Shown: positions 9,543 through 18,141 of the stretch, one piece after another
Layout: each line of letters opens with the position of its first letter
Numbering within the stretch: position 1 is the stretch's first letter
Translations under genes and position numbers: made by a program
From: Erythrobacter sp.
GTDB taxonomy: Bacteria > Pseudomonadota > Alphaproteobacteria > Sphingomonadales > Sphingomonadaceae
Reading direction: 5' to 3'
Length of the DNA stretch: 64,000 bases
Assembly (NCBI GenBank): GCA_009993605.1
Contig: JAACTB010000007.1
Coordinates: 62,001-126,000 of the forward strand
The notes under the pieces: model-generated
Told to the model about the DNA's origin: nothing
What the model saw: only the letters and a program-made list of their open reading frames with translations
The model's database searches: none

Positions 9543-11606
9543 GTGCAGACCTCCATCATCCTGATCGTCTTCCTGCCGCTGTTCGCGGCGATCATCGGCG
9601 GTATCCTCAACAAGTCGATGCCGAGCGTCGTCACCAAGGCCGTGACGACCGGCGCGCTGTTCGTCGCCTGCGCGCTGAGCTGGCCGATCTTCTTGAGCTT
9701 CGTGTCTGGCGATGCGACTGCAACGGTGGTCCCGGTGCTGCAATGGATGCAGTCGGGCGATCTAACCTTCGACTGGGCGCTGCGCGTCGATACGCTGACG
9801 GCCGTGATGCTGGTGGTCGTCACCACCGTGTCCGCGCTCGTCCACCTTTATAGCTGGGGCTATATGGAGGAAGAACCGGATCAGCCGCGCTTCTTCGCCT
9901 ATCTCTCGCTGTTCACCTTCGCCATGCTCATGCTGGTGACCGCCGACAACCTCGTCCAGATGTTCTTCGGATGGGAAGGGGTGGGCCTCGCCAGCTACCT
10001 CCTCATCGGGTTCTGGTTCAAGAAGCCGAGCGCCAATGCCGCCGCGATGAAGGCGTTCGTGGTCAACCGCGTGGGCGATCTCGGCTTCATGCTCGGCATC
10101 TTCGGGACGTTCCTGGTCTTCGGTACTGTCTCGATCCCCGAGATCCTCGCCGCCGCGCCAGGCATGTCGGGCGCGAGCATCGGTTTCCTCGGCTATCGCG
10201 CCAACACGATGGACGTGCTGTGCGTGCTGCTGTTCATCGGTGCGATGGGCAAGTCGGCGCAGCTTGGCCTCCACACCTGGTTGCCCGACGCGATGGAGGG
10301 GCCGACGCCCGTCTCCGCGCTGATCCACGCCGCGACCATGGTGACCGCGGGCGTGTTCATGGTCTGCCGCCTGTCGCCCATGTTCGAAGCCGCGCCGTTC
10401 GCGCTCGGCCTCGTCACCTTCATCGGGGCCGCGACCTGCATCTTTGCCGCCACGGTCGGCACGACGCAGTGGGACATCAAACGCGTCATCGCCTATTCGA
10501 CCTGTTCGCAGCTCGGCTACATGTTCTTCGCTGCTGGCGTGGGGGCCTATGGCGCGGCGATGTTCCACCTGTTCACGCACGCCTTCTTCAAGGCGCTGCT
10601 GTTCCTGGGCGCAGGCTCGGTCATCCATGCGATGCACCACGAGCAGGACATGCGCTATTACGGGGCTCTGCATAAGGAAATCCCGTTCACCTTCTTCGCC
10701 ATGCTGGCGGGCACGCTGGCGATCACCGGGGTAGGGGTCTATCATCTCGGCGTCGGCTTCGCGGGCTTCTGGTCGAAGGACGCAATCCTCGAAGTCGCCT
10801 ATGCGCGCGGAACCGAATTGGGCCAGTTCGCCTTCTGGATGGGTACGTTCGCGGCCTTGCTGACCAGCTTCTACAGCTGGCGCCTGATGTTCCTGACCTT
10901 CTGGGGCAAGCCGCGCTGGGCCGATAGCGAGCATATCCAGCACGCCGTCCACGCAGGACATGACGAGCCGGACGAGCACAATCCTCCGGTTCAGGAAGAT
11001 GCGGGACACGACGTGACGCATCACGTCCCGTCGCCGAATTATCTGGCGGGCACGGCGGGTTATCACCCGCACGAAAGCCCGATCTCCATGCTCATCCCGC
11101 TCGGCATTCTGTCGATCGGCGCGGTGCTGGCGGGCCAGCTGTTCGCACCGACTTTCCTCGACAGCGCGGCGTTCTGGAACGGGGCGATCTTCTATAACGA
11201 GCCGCTGATCCACGCGATGCATGCGACGCCGTACCTGGTGAAGTATGCCGCCGCGATCGTGATGCTTCTTGGCCTGCTGGCGGCCTGGATGGCGTATATT
11301 CGCGACACCTCGCTGCCTGCGAAGGGGGCGCAGCAGCTCGGCCCGGTGTACCGCTTCTTCTACAACAAGTGGTATTTCGACGAATTGTACGAGCGCGTGT
11401 TCATCCGGCCTTCGCTCTGGCTCGGGCGGCAGTTCTGGAAGCTCGGCGATGTCGGCACGATCGATCGCTTCGGCCCGAATGGTGCGGCCTGGGTGGTCGA
11501 GCGGGGCAGCGTGCTCGCGAAGCGAGTGCAGAGCGGGTACGTCTACAGCTACGCGCTGGTAATGCTTCTCGGCCTGGTCGCCGCAATCACATATGTTCTG
11601 GTTTAA
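9543..11606 (+). CDS. nuoL: NADH-quinone oxidoreductase subunit L
   Basis: The 687-residue distal antiporter-like subunit with about 16 TM helices and the long lateral helix at the C-terminus. Conserved elements include the [18 protein letters not shown] segment, the [20 protein letters not shown] half-channel and the [11 protein letters not shown] Lys/His region. Between roughly residues 455 and 515 there is a His-rich loop ([20 protein letters not shown]) also typical of alphaproteobacterial NuoL. The start is GTG 9543. Confidence 0.97.
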   Translation: MQTSIILIVFLPLFAAIIGGILNKSMPSVVTKAVTTGALFVACALSWPIFLSFVSGDATATVVPVLQWMQSGDLTFDWALRVDTLTAVMLVVVTTVSALVHLYSWGYMEEEPDQPRFFAYLSLFTFAMLMLVTADNLVQMFFGWEGVGLASYLLIGFWFKKPSANAAAMKAFVVNRVGDLGFMLGIFGTFLVFGTVSIPEILAAAPGMSGASIGFLGYRANTMDVLCVLLFIGAMGKSAQLGLHTWLPDAMEGPTPVSALIHAATMVTAGVFMVCRLSPMFEAAPFALGLVTFIGAATCIFAATVGTTQWDIKRVIAYSTCSQLGYMFFAAGVGAYGAAMFHLFTHAFFKALLFLGAGSVIHAMHHEQDMRYYGALHKEIPFTFFAMLAGTLAITGVGVYHLGVGFAGFWSKDAILEVAYARGTELGQFAFWMGTFAALLTSFYSWRLMFLTFWGKPRWADSEHIQHAVHAGHDEPDEHNPPVQEDAGHDVTHHVPSPNYLAGTAGYHPHESPISMLIPLGILSIGAVLAGQLFAPTFLDSAAFWNGAIFYNEPLIHAMHATPYLVKYAAAIVMLLGLLAAWMAYIRDTSLPAKGAQQLGPVYRFFYNKWYFDELYERVFIRPSLWLGRQFWKLGDVGTIDRFGPNGAAWVVERGSVLAKRVQSGYVYSYALVMLLGLVAAITYVLV

Positions 11607-11621
11607 GGCGGTTCTGGTCTG

Positions 11622-13181
11622 ATGGAATTCCCCATCCTCTCGACGATGCTGATCGTGCCGCTGGTGGCAGGGATCGCCTGCCTGTTCCTGCCCGCGGCAA
11701 CGGCACGGCTGACCGCGCTGGTCGCGACGCTGGTGAATCTCGCGCTCGGCATCGCGCTCTGGCTGAATTACGATATCGGCGGCGCCCAGTGGCAGTTCAC
11801 CGAACGCGCGGACCTGTTCGCCGTGTTCGATTATGCGCTGGGGATCGACGGGATCGCGCTGATGCTGATCATGCTCAGCGTTTTCCTGATGCCGATCTGC
11901 ATTCTCGCCAGCTGGGACGGGATCCAGAAGCGCGTCGGCGAATACATGGCCGCGTTCCTGATCATGGAGACGCTGATGATCGGCGTCTTCGCGGCGCAGG
12001 ACATGTTCCTGTTCTATATCTTCTTCGAAGCCGGCCTCATTCCGATGTACCTCATCATCGGCGTGTGGGGCGGCGATAACCGCATCTACGCGAGCTACAA
12101 ATTCTTCCTCTACACCCTGCTCGGATCGGTCGTGATGCTGATCGCGATGATGTGGATGGTGAACCAGGCGGGCACCAGCGACATCCCGACCCTGATGCAA
12201 TACGATTTCGCCCCCGGTGCACAGACGTGGCTGTGGCTGGCCTTCTTCGCCAGCTTCGCAGTGAAGATGCCAATGTGGCCGGTGCACACTTGGTTGCCCG
12301 ATGCGCACGTGCAGGCGCCGACGGCGGGTTCGGTCATCCTCGCAGGCGTGCTTTTGAAGCTGGGCGGCTATGGTTTCATCCGCTTCAGCCTGCCGATGTT
12401 CCCCGAAGCGAGCGCACAGTTCCTGTGGCTGGTGTTCGCCCTTTCGATGGTGGCGGTGATCTACACCTCGCTGGTCGCGCTGGTGCAGCACGACATGAAG
12501 AAACTGATCGCCTATAGCTCGGTCGCTCACATGGCGATCGTGACGGCGGGCCTGTTCGCCTTCAACGTCCAAGGCATCGAAGGCGCGATGATGATCATGC
12601 TCGGCCACGGTCTCGTCTCGGGCGCGCTGTTCCTGTGCGTGGGCGTGATCTACGATCGGCTGCATACGCGCGAGATCGGGCGGTATGGCGGGCTCGCGAT
12701 CAACATGCCGCGCTACGCCTTCTTCTTCCTCCTGTTCACCATGGCGAGCATCGGCCTTCCCGGCACGAGCAATTTCGTCGGCGAATTCCTCGCCCTGGCC
12801 GGGGTCTATGAAGTCTCGACCTGGGCCACGCTCATCCTCACCACCGGTATCATTCTGGGCGCTGCCTACATGCTCTATCTCTACCGCCGCGTCGTGTTCG
12901 GCATTCAGAAGAACGCCGATGCGGCTGCGATGCCTGACCTGTCTTTGCGCGAATGGGCCATGCTCGGCCCGATCGCGGCGGCGGTGCTGTGGATGGGTGT
13001 CTATCCCGAAAGCTTCCTCGCGCCGATGCGCGCCGATATCGCCGCGCTGGAGGTCCGCCTCGCCCGCGCCGCGCCAGCGGGTGACAGCGGGCTGGCCATC
13101 GGTCAGCCGCGCGACCATGCCGCGAATTACGTCGCGGGAGCTCACGCCGAGGGATCGGTCGCGGCGGAGGGTGCGCACTGA
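11622..13181 (+). CDS. nuoM: NADH-quinone oxidoreductase subunit M
   Basis: A 519-residue antiporter-like subunit with about 14 TM helices. Signature segments are FFEAGLIPMYLIIGVWGG (the conserved TM5 Glu region), MPMWPVHTWLPDAHVQAPT (discontinuous helix) and KKLIAYSSVAHM. The C-terminus extends about 50 residues beyond the last helix as a polar tail. It ends in a TGA overlapping the nuoN ATG. Confidence 0.97.
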   Translation: MEFPILSTMLIVPLVAGIACLFLPAATARLTALVATLVNLALGIALWLNYDIGGAQWQFTERADLFAVFDYALGIDGIALMLIMLSVFLMPICILASWDGIQKRVGEYMAAFLIMETLMIGVFAAQDMFLFYIFFEAGLIPMYLIIGVWGGDNRIYASYKFFLYTLLGSVVMLIAMMWMVNQAGTSDIPTLMQYDFAPGAQTWLWLAFFASFAVKMPMWPVHTWLPDAHVQAPTAGSVILAGVLLKLGGYGFIRFSLPMFPEASAQFLWLVFALSMVAVIYTSLVALVQHDMKKLIAYSSVAHMAIVTAGLFAFNVQGIEGAMMIMLGHGLVSGALFLCVGVIYDRLHTREIGRYGGLAINMPRYAFFFLLFTMASIGLPGTSNFVGEFLALAGVYEVSTWATLILTTGIILGAAYMLYLYRRVVFGIQKNADAAAMPDLSLREWAMLGPIAAAVLWMGVYPESFLAPMRADIAALEVRLARAAPAGDSGLAIGQPRDHAANYVAGAHAEGSVAAEGAH

Positions 13182-14659
13182 TGACTTACGCTGCTTCCTT
13201 CTACCTCGCCGCGCCCGAAATCATCCTCTCGGTCGCCGCTCTGATCCTGTTGCTGGTATCGGCCTGGATGCCCAAGGCCAGCCGCGCAGTGACCATCGCT
13301 GCGGTCGCGGCCCTGTTCGGCGCCATGGCCTGGACAGCGAGTCTCCTTTTCGATCCCGCCTTCGCGATGGGTGGGGAAGCGTTCGGCGGTCTTTACAGCG
13401 CGGACGGTTTTGCCGGTTTCGCGAAGATCGTGATCTACCTCGCGACGATCGCCTGTCTCGTCGTCACGCCCCGCTTCTTCGATGCGCGCGGTGCCTATCG
13501 CCCGGAATATCCGGTCCTGATGCTGTTCGCGGCGGTGGGCATGGGCATCATGGTGTCGGCGGTCGATCTCGTGACGCTTTATGTCGGCCTCGAACTGTCG
13601 AGCCTGGCGAGCTACGTGCTCGCCGCCTTCCTGCGCAATGATGGACGCTCCAACGAAGCCGGGCTGAAATACTTCATCCTTGGCGCTCTGGCTTCGGGCA
13701 TCATCCTTTACGGGATGAGCCTCGTTTACGGGTTCTCCGGCACCACTTCCTATTCCGGCATCCGCGTGGCTTTTGCCGACGGGTTCTCGACCGGGGCCCT
13801 GTTCGGCGTCGTGTTCGTCCTCGCCGGGCTCGCCTTCAAGATCGCGGCGGTGCCGTTCCACATGTGGACGCCCGACGTCTACGAAGGTGCGCCGACGCCC
13901 GTCACGGCCTTCTTTGCCAGCGCGCCCAAGGTCGCGGCGGTTGTCATGCTTTCGCGCATCGCCCTCGATGCTTTCGGCGCGCAGACCGATGCCTGGCGCC
14001 AGATCGTGATCTTCGCGGCGCTGGCCTCGATCGTGGTCGGTGCGCTCGGCGCGATCGGCCAGCAGAATTTGAAGCGCCTGCTTGCCTACAGCTCGATCAA
14101 CAATGTCGGATTCATCCTGATCGGCCTCGCCGCCGCGACGCCCGAGGGCGCGAGTGCGGTGTTGGTCTATCTCGCGATCTACGCCGCGATGACGATCGGT
14201 TCCTTCGCCGCGCTGCTGATGCTGCGCGACAATTCGGGCGAGCAGATCGAGACCTTTGCAGGTATTTCTGGCCTGTCGACGACCAAGCCCGCCCTGGCAT
14301 GGTGCCTGCTGATCCTGATGTTCAGCCTGGCCGGAATCCCGCCGCTGTTCGGTTTCTTCGGCAAGTTCGTGGTGTTCCAGGCCGCAGTCGAAGCCGATCT
14401 GATCGCGCTCGCCGCTATCGGAATCGCGGCCAGCGTCATCGGGGCGTTCTATTACCTGAAATTCGTCAAGGTGATGTTCTTCGACGAATCACTTAGCACC
14501 GAGCCAGACGGGGAAGCCGTGATCGCCGACAGCCCGAGCGGCCATTGGGTCGTTCTGGGTCTCAGCGCGCTGCTCATGTCGCCGCTCGGCTATCTGGCTA
14601 TCCCGTGGTTGGTCAGCGTGGCCGACCGTGCGGCCAGTGCGCTCTTCACCGTCATCTGA
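13181..14659 (+). CDS. nuoN: NADH-quinone oxidoreductase subunit N
   Basis: A 492-residue antiporter-like subunit, the last nuo gene. It shows the YVGLELSSLASYVLAAF segment, KIAAVPFHMWTPDVYEGAPT and LKRLLAYSSINNVGFILIG, which carry the channel Lys and Glu residues shared with NuoL and NuoM. The 3' end overlaps the upstream-most reading of birA, so the operon continues into the following genes. Confidence 0.97.
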   Translation: MTYAASFYLAAPEIILSVAALILLLVSAWMPKASRAVTIAAVAALFGAMAWTASLLFDPAFAMGGEAFGGLYSADGFAGFAKIVIYLATIACLVVTPRFFDARGAYRPEYPVLMLFAAVGMGIMVSAVDLVTLYVGLELSSLASYVLAAFLRNDGRSNEAGLKYFILGALASGIILYGMSLVYGFSGTTSYSGIRVAFADGFSTGALFGVVFVLAGLAFKIAAVPFHMWTPDVYEGAPTPVTAFFASAPKVAAVVMLSRIALDAFGAQTDAWRQIVIFAALASIVVGALGAIGQQNLKRLLAYSSINNVGFILIGLAAATPEGASAVLVYLAIYAAMTIGSFAALLMLRDNSGEQIETFAGISGLSTTKPALAWCLLILMFSLAGIPPLFGFFGKFVVFQAAVEADLIALAAIGIAASVIGAFYYLKFVKVMFFDESLSTEPDGEAVIADSPSGHWVVLGLSALLMSPLGYLAIPWLVSVADRAASALFTVI

Positions 14660-15383
14660 TCCGCGCGCGCTTTTGATCCGCACCGTCGCCGAAACCGGCT
14701 CCACCAATGCCGACCTGCTGGACCGCCTTCGGGCTGGCGATCAGGTCCTGGAGGGCGAGTGGCTCGTCGCCGACCGCCAGACCGCGGGCAGAGGGCGCCA
14801 GGGCCGGGGCTGGTTCGACGGGCACGGCAATTTCATGGGTTCGACTGTCGTCAGAGCCATGTCGGGCGATCCGCCGGCGCATACTCTGTCGCTGGTCACG
14901 GGGATCGCGCTGCACGAAGCTGTCAGGCCTTTCTGCCCCGATGACCGTATCCCGATGCTCAAATGGCCGAACGATCTGCTGGTCGGCGGCGCAAAGCTGT
15001 CGGGGATCCTTCTGGAGTCGACCGGTTCTGCCGTAGTGGTCGGGGTCGGCGTCAATCTTAAGCAGGCACCGGATCTGCCGGACCGCGCGACGATCGCCCT
15101 GTCGGCATTCGGCCCCGCGCCCGACCGCGATTTCTTCGCCGCCGAACTCGCGCGCAATTTCGCGGATATCCTGCAACGATGGCGGACCTACGGGCTTGAG
15201 CCGATCCTGCGGCAATGGAGCGCATTGGCCACGCCCGAAGGCACGCCGCTCAGCGTGCACGAGCCCGGTGGCGCGCTGATTGCGGGGCAGTTTGCCGGTC
15301 TCGCCGAGGACGGTTCGCTGCGACTGCGCTTGGCGGATGGGTCATCCCGTGCCATTCACGCCGGCGACGTGACGCTCGCCTGA
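14628..15383 (+). CDS. birA: biotin--[acetyl-CoA-carboxylase] ligase, monofunctional
   Basis: Transfers biotin through biotinyl-AMP to the carrier protein of acetyl-CoA carboxylase. Seen are the [10 protein letters not shown] substrate loop, the GRGRQGRGW adenylate-binding motif and [19 protein letters not shown]. There is no N-terminal winged helix, so unlike E. coli BirA it is not expected to act as a repressor. The longest frame (251 residues, ATG 14628) overlaps nuoN by 32 bases; TTG 14673, which begins [12 protein letters not shown], is a credible alternative start giving 236 residues. It is followed after 10 bases by coaX. Confidence 0.93.
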   Translation: MRPVRSSPSSDPRALLIRTVAETGSTNADLLDRLRAGDQVLEGEWLVADRQTAGRGRQGRGWFDGHGNFMGSTVVRAMSGDPPAHTLSLVTGIALHEAVRPFCPDDRIPMLKWPNDLLVGGAKLSGILLESTGSAVVVGVGVNLKQAPDLPDRATIALSAFGPAPDRDFFAAELARNFADILQRWRTYGLEPILRQWSALATPEGTPLSVHEPGGALIAGQFAGLAEDGSLRLRLADGSSRAIHAGDVTLA

Positions 15384-15393
15384 GGAGGGACCG

Positions 15394-16179
15394 ATGCTGC
15401 TCGCCGTGGATGTCGGCAACACCAATATCGTTTTCGCCTTGTTTGAAGGGACGGATATCAAGACCCGCTGGCGCATCGCCACCGATGCGCGGAGGACAGG
15501 CGACGAATACGCCGTCTGGCTGCTCCAGCTGCTTGCGATCGAAGGGTATGGCAAACAGGACGTGTCGGCGATCATCATTGGATCGGTGGTCCCTCGCGCG
15601 ATCCATAATCTGACGGTGCTGGCGCAGAAATATTTCGGGGTCGAGCCGCTGATCGCGGGACAGGGCAGGGCGGAATACGGGTTTCATGCCGATATCGAAC
15701 AACCGAGTTCGCTCGGCGCCGACCGCGCGCTCAACACCATCGCCGCTCATGCCAAATATGGCGGCGATCTGGTGGTGATCGATTTCGGCACCGCGACAAC
15801 TTTCGATGCGGTCGATTTCAACGGCGCCTACAAAGGCGGGATCATCGCGCCGGGCATTAATCTGTCGCTCGATGCGTTGGTCGGGAACACGGCGAAGCTG
15901 CCACGCATTGCTATCGAGAAGCCGCGCATGAACAGCGTTATTGGCCGCAACACCGAAGATCAGATGCTGATCGGAGTGTTCTGGGGCTATGTCGCGATGA
16001 TGGAGGGGCTGGTCTCCCGCATCAAGGCCGAAATCGGACGCCCGGCAAAGACGGTCGCGACCGGTGGATTGGCCTTGTTGTTCGACGAACACACCGACCT
16101 GTTCGATGCGGTGGACAGCGATCTGACTCTGGAAGGCCTGGCTATATTGGCCGAACGCGCGCGCGATCGCGCGACTTGA
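15394..16179 (+). CDS. coaX: type III pantothenate kinase
   Basis: A 261-residue ASKHA-fold kinase for the first step of coenzyme A synthesis. The N-terminal phosphate loop [14 protein letters not shown] begins at Asp6; GADRALN and [14 protein letters not shown] are the pantothenate- and ATP-site motifs. A strong ribosome binding site (GAGGAGGG) precedes the ATG. Position right after birA and before RNase J is the arrangement I know from sphingomonads. Confidence 0.95.
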   Translation: MLLAVDVGNTNIVFALFEGTDIKTRWRIATDARRTGDEYAVWLLQLLAIEGYGKQDVSAIIIGSVVPRAIHNLTVLAQKYFGVEPLIAGQGRAEYGFHADIEQPSSLGADRALNTIAAHAKYGGDLVVIDFGTATTFDAVDFNGAYKGGIIAPGINLSLDALVGNTAKLPRIAIEKPRMNSVIGRNTEDQMLIGVFWGYVAMMEGLVSRIKAEIGRPAKTVATGGLALLFDEHTDLFDAVDSDLTLEGLAILAERARDRAT

Positions 16180-16190
16180 AAAGAGGTATT

Positions 16191-17843
16191 GTGAAGAAAA
16201 ATTACGCGCCCGAAGACGAACTGCTTTTCCTGTCCCTGGGCGGCTCTGGCGAGATCGGCATGAACGTCAATCTCTATGGCTGCCAGGGGCGCTGGATCAT
16301 GGTCGATCTGGGGATGACCTTTTCCGGCGATCAATATCCCGGCATCGACCTGGTCTTCGCCGACCTCGAATTTATCGAAGATCGCCTCGACAGCCTCGAA
16401 GCGCTGGTGATCACCCATGGGCACGAGGATCACATCGGCGCGATCCCCTATTTCGCCGCCGATCTCGGCGTCCCGATCTATGCCACCCCCTTCACCGCCG
16501 AACTCGTGCGCCGCAAATTGCAGGAAGCCGGGATCGCCGACCAGATCGAGCTGCATGTGATCGAAGACGATCATGGCGAATTCTCGATCGGACCGTTCGA
16601 TCTGACCTATCTCCCGCTGGCCCACTCGATCGCGGAAGGTAACGCCCTGTTGATCGAGACGCCCCATGGGCGCGTCTTCCACACCGGCGACTGGAAGCTG
16701 GACGAAGATCCGATCATCGGGGAACCGACCACCGAAGAAGAGCTGCGCGCGATCGGGGACGAAGGGGTGCTGGCGCTGGTGTGCGACAGCACCAATGTCT
16801 TCAATCCGAACCCCAGCGGATCGGAAGGCGCGGTCCATCGCGGGTTGATGGAGGAGATCAAGCGGCATGAGGGGAAGCGCGTGCTCGTCACCACCTTCGC
16901 CAGCAATGTCGCGCGCCTGCACACGCTTGGCGAGGTCGCGCGCGAAAGCGGGCGGCAGATTTGTGTCGCCGGGCGCTCGCTTGACCGGATTATCGCGGTG
17001 GCGCAGGACAATGGCTATCTGCTCGACTTTCCCGAGCCGGTCGATTTCGACACCGCCATGGGCCTGCCGCGTGGCGAGGTGCTGATCGTGGCGACCGGCG
17101 GGCAGGGCGAGCCACGCGCTGCCCTCTCACGCATATCGGAGGAAAACCATCCGCTGGAATTGACCCACGGCGACGTGGTGCTCTTTTCCAGCCGCCAGAT
17201 TCCGGGCAACGAGATCGCCATCGGCGCGGTGCAGAACCGCTTGGCCGAACGCGGCATCGTGATGATCACCGACCGTCAGAGCGAGATCCACGTCTCCGGC
17301 CATCCCGGCCGCCCCGAATTGGAGGCGCTGTATTCCTGGCTCCGGCCCGAAGTGCTTGTGCCGGTGCATGGCGAGATGCGCCATCTGCTCGAACAGGGAC
17401 GCTTTGGCGAGGAATGCGGCATTCCGCACTCCGTCATTCAGAAGAGTGGCGAAATCGTGCGTCTGGCGCCGGGTGCCCCGGGCAAGATCGCCGATGTCCA
17501 TGCAGGGCGCCTGGTGCTGGACGGCGACATCATTTCTCCCGCCGATGGCGAGGCGGTCGTCATGCGCCGTCGCCTGTCTCGCGATGGCGTCATGTTCGTG
17601 GTGCTGGACAACGAGCTTCGCGCGCGAATCGAGACGCTCGGACTGCCGCTGGACGAGGATCAGGACGAGTTCCTGGCGGAAGCGTGTGCCGATATCGACA
17701 AGGCGATCGGACGCCTCAAGGGCAAGGATCGCGGCGATCCGGGTGCGATCCACGAGGCGGCCCGTCTCGCGGCCCGCCGCGCGGCACAGCGCTGGTCAGG
17801 CAAGCGCCCGCAGGTCCGCATCATGATGCCGAACAAGCGATAG
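16191..17843 (+). CDS. rnj: ribonuclease J
   Basis: A 550-residue metallo-beta-lactamase/beta-CASP nuclease with both endo- and 5'-exonuclease activity in RNA maturation and decay. The metal-binding HGHEDHIGAIPYF motif and the HTGDWKLDEDP motif are present, followed by the beta-CASP region (LVTTFASNVARLH) and a late HVSGHPGRPELE. I chose GTG 16191 because AAGAGG (16181-16186) lies four bases upstream; an in-frame TTG at 16176 overlaps the coaX stop and is less likely. Confidence 0.94.
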   Translation: MKKNYAPEDELLFLSLGGSGEIGMNVNLYGCQGRWIMVDLGMTFSGDQYPGIDLVFADLEFIEDRLDSLEALVITHGHEDHIGAIPYFAADLGVPIYATPFTAELVRRKLQEAGIADQIELHVIEDDHGEFSIGPFDLTYLPLAHSIAEGNALLIETPHGRVFHTGDWKLDEDPIIGEPTTEEELRAIGDEGVLALVCDSTNVFNPNPSGSEGAVHRGLMEEIKRHEGKRVLVTTFASNVARLHTLGEVARESGRQICVAGRSLDRIIAVAQDNGYLLDFPEPVDFDTAMGLPRGEVLIVATGGQGEPRAALSRISEENHPLELTHGDVVLFSSRQIPGNEIAIGAVQNRLAERGIVMITDRQSEIHVSGHPGRPELEALYSWLRPEVLVPVHGEMRHLLEQGRFGEECGIPHSVIQKSGEIVRLAPGAPGKIADVHAGRLVLDGDIISPADGEAVVMRRRLSRDGVMFVVLDNELRARIETLGLPLDEDQDEFLAEACADIDKAIGRLKGKDRGDPGAIHEAARLAARRAAQRWSGKRPQVRIMMPNKR

Positions 17844-17855
17844 GAAGGTTTTCCC

Positions 17856-18131
17856 ATGCATTGGACCTCGATCCTGGCGATCTATGTCCTGTTCTGGGTG
17901 ATGAGCGCGTTCGTGCTCCTGCCGTTCGGCGTGCGCACGCATGATGAGATGGGGATCGACAAGGTGCCGGGGCAGGCGGACAGCGCGCCTGCCAATTTCC
18001 GTCCCCGGCGGCTGCTGGTCAGGGCCACTCTGCTCGCCGCGGTGCTGACCGCGCTTTATGTGCTCAACTACATTTACGGTTGGGTAGGGTACGAGCAGCT
18101 CGACCTGTTCAACCGCGCACCGTCCTACTGA
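17856..18131 (+). CDS. DUF1467 family small membrane protein
   Basis: A 91-residue protein with two TM helices (about residues 5-24 and 54-73) and a conserved central loop containing LLPFGVRTHDEMG and the PRRLLVR segment. This pattern matches the alphaproteobacterial DUF1467 family, of unknown function. AGGAAGG just upstream is its ribosome binding site. It is the last gene of the + strand run and converges with the coiled-coil gene 10 bases away. Confidence 0.8.
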   Translation: MHWTSILAIYVLFWVMSAFVLLPFGVRTHDEMGIDKVPGQADSAPANFRPRRLLVRATLLAAVLTALYVLNYIYGWVGYEQLDLFNRAPSY

Positions 18132-18141
18132 GCGATCGGGT

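Noticed and set aside
9762-13178. 1138-codon open frame on the minus strand opposite nuoL and nuoM
   Set aside because: It is antisense to well-identified genes, has very high Arg, His, Asp and Glu and no domain. Long antisense frames are common in GC-rich DNA.
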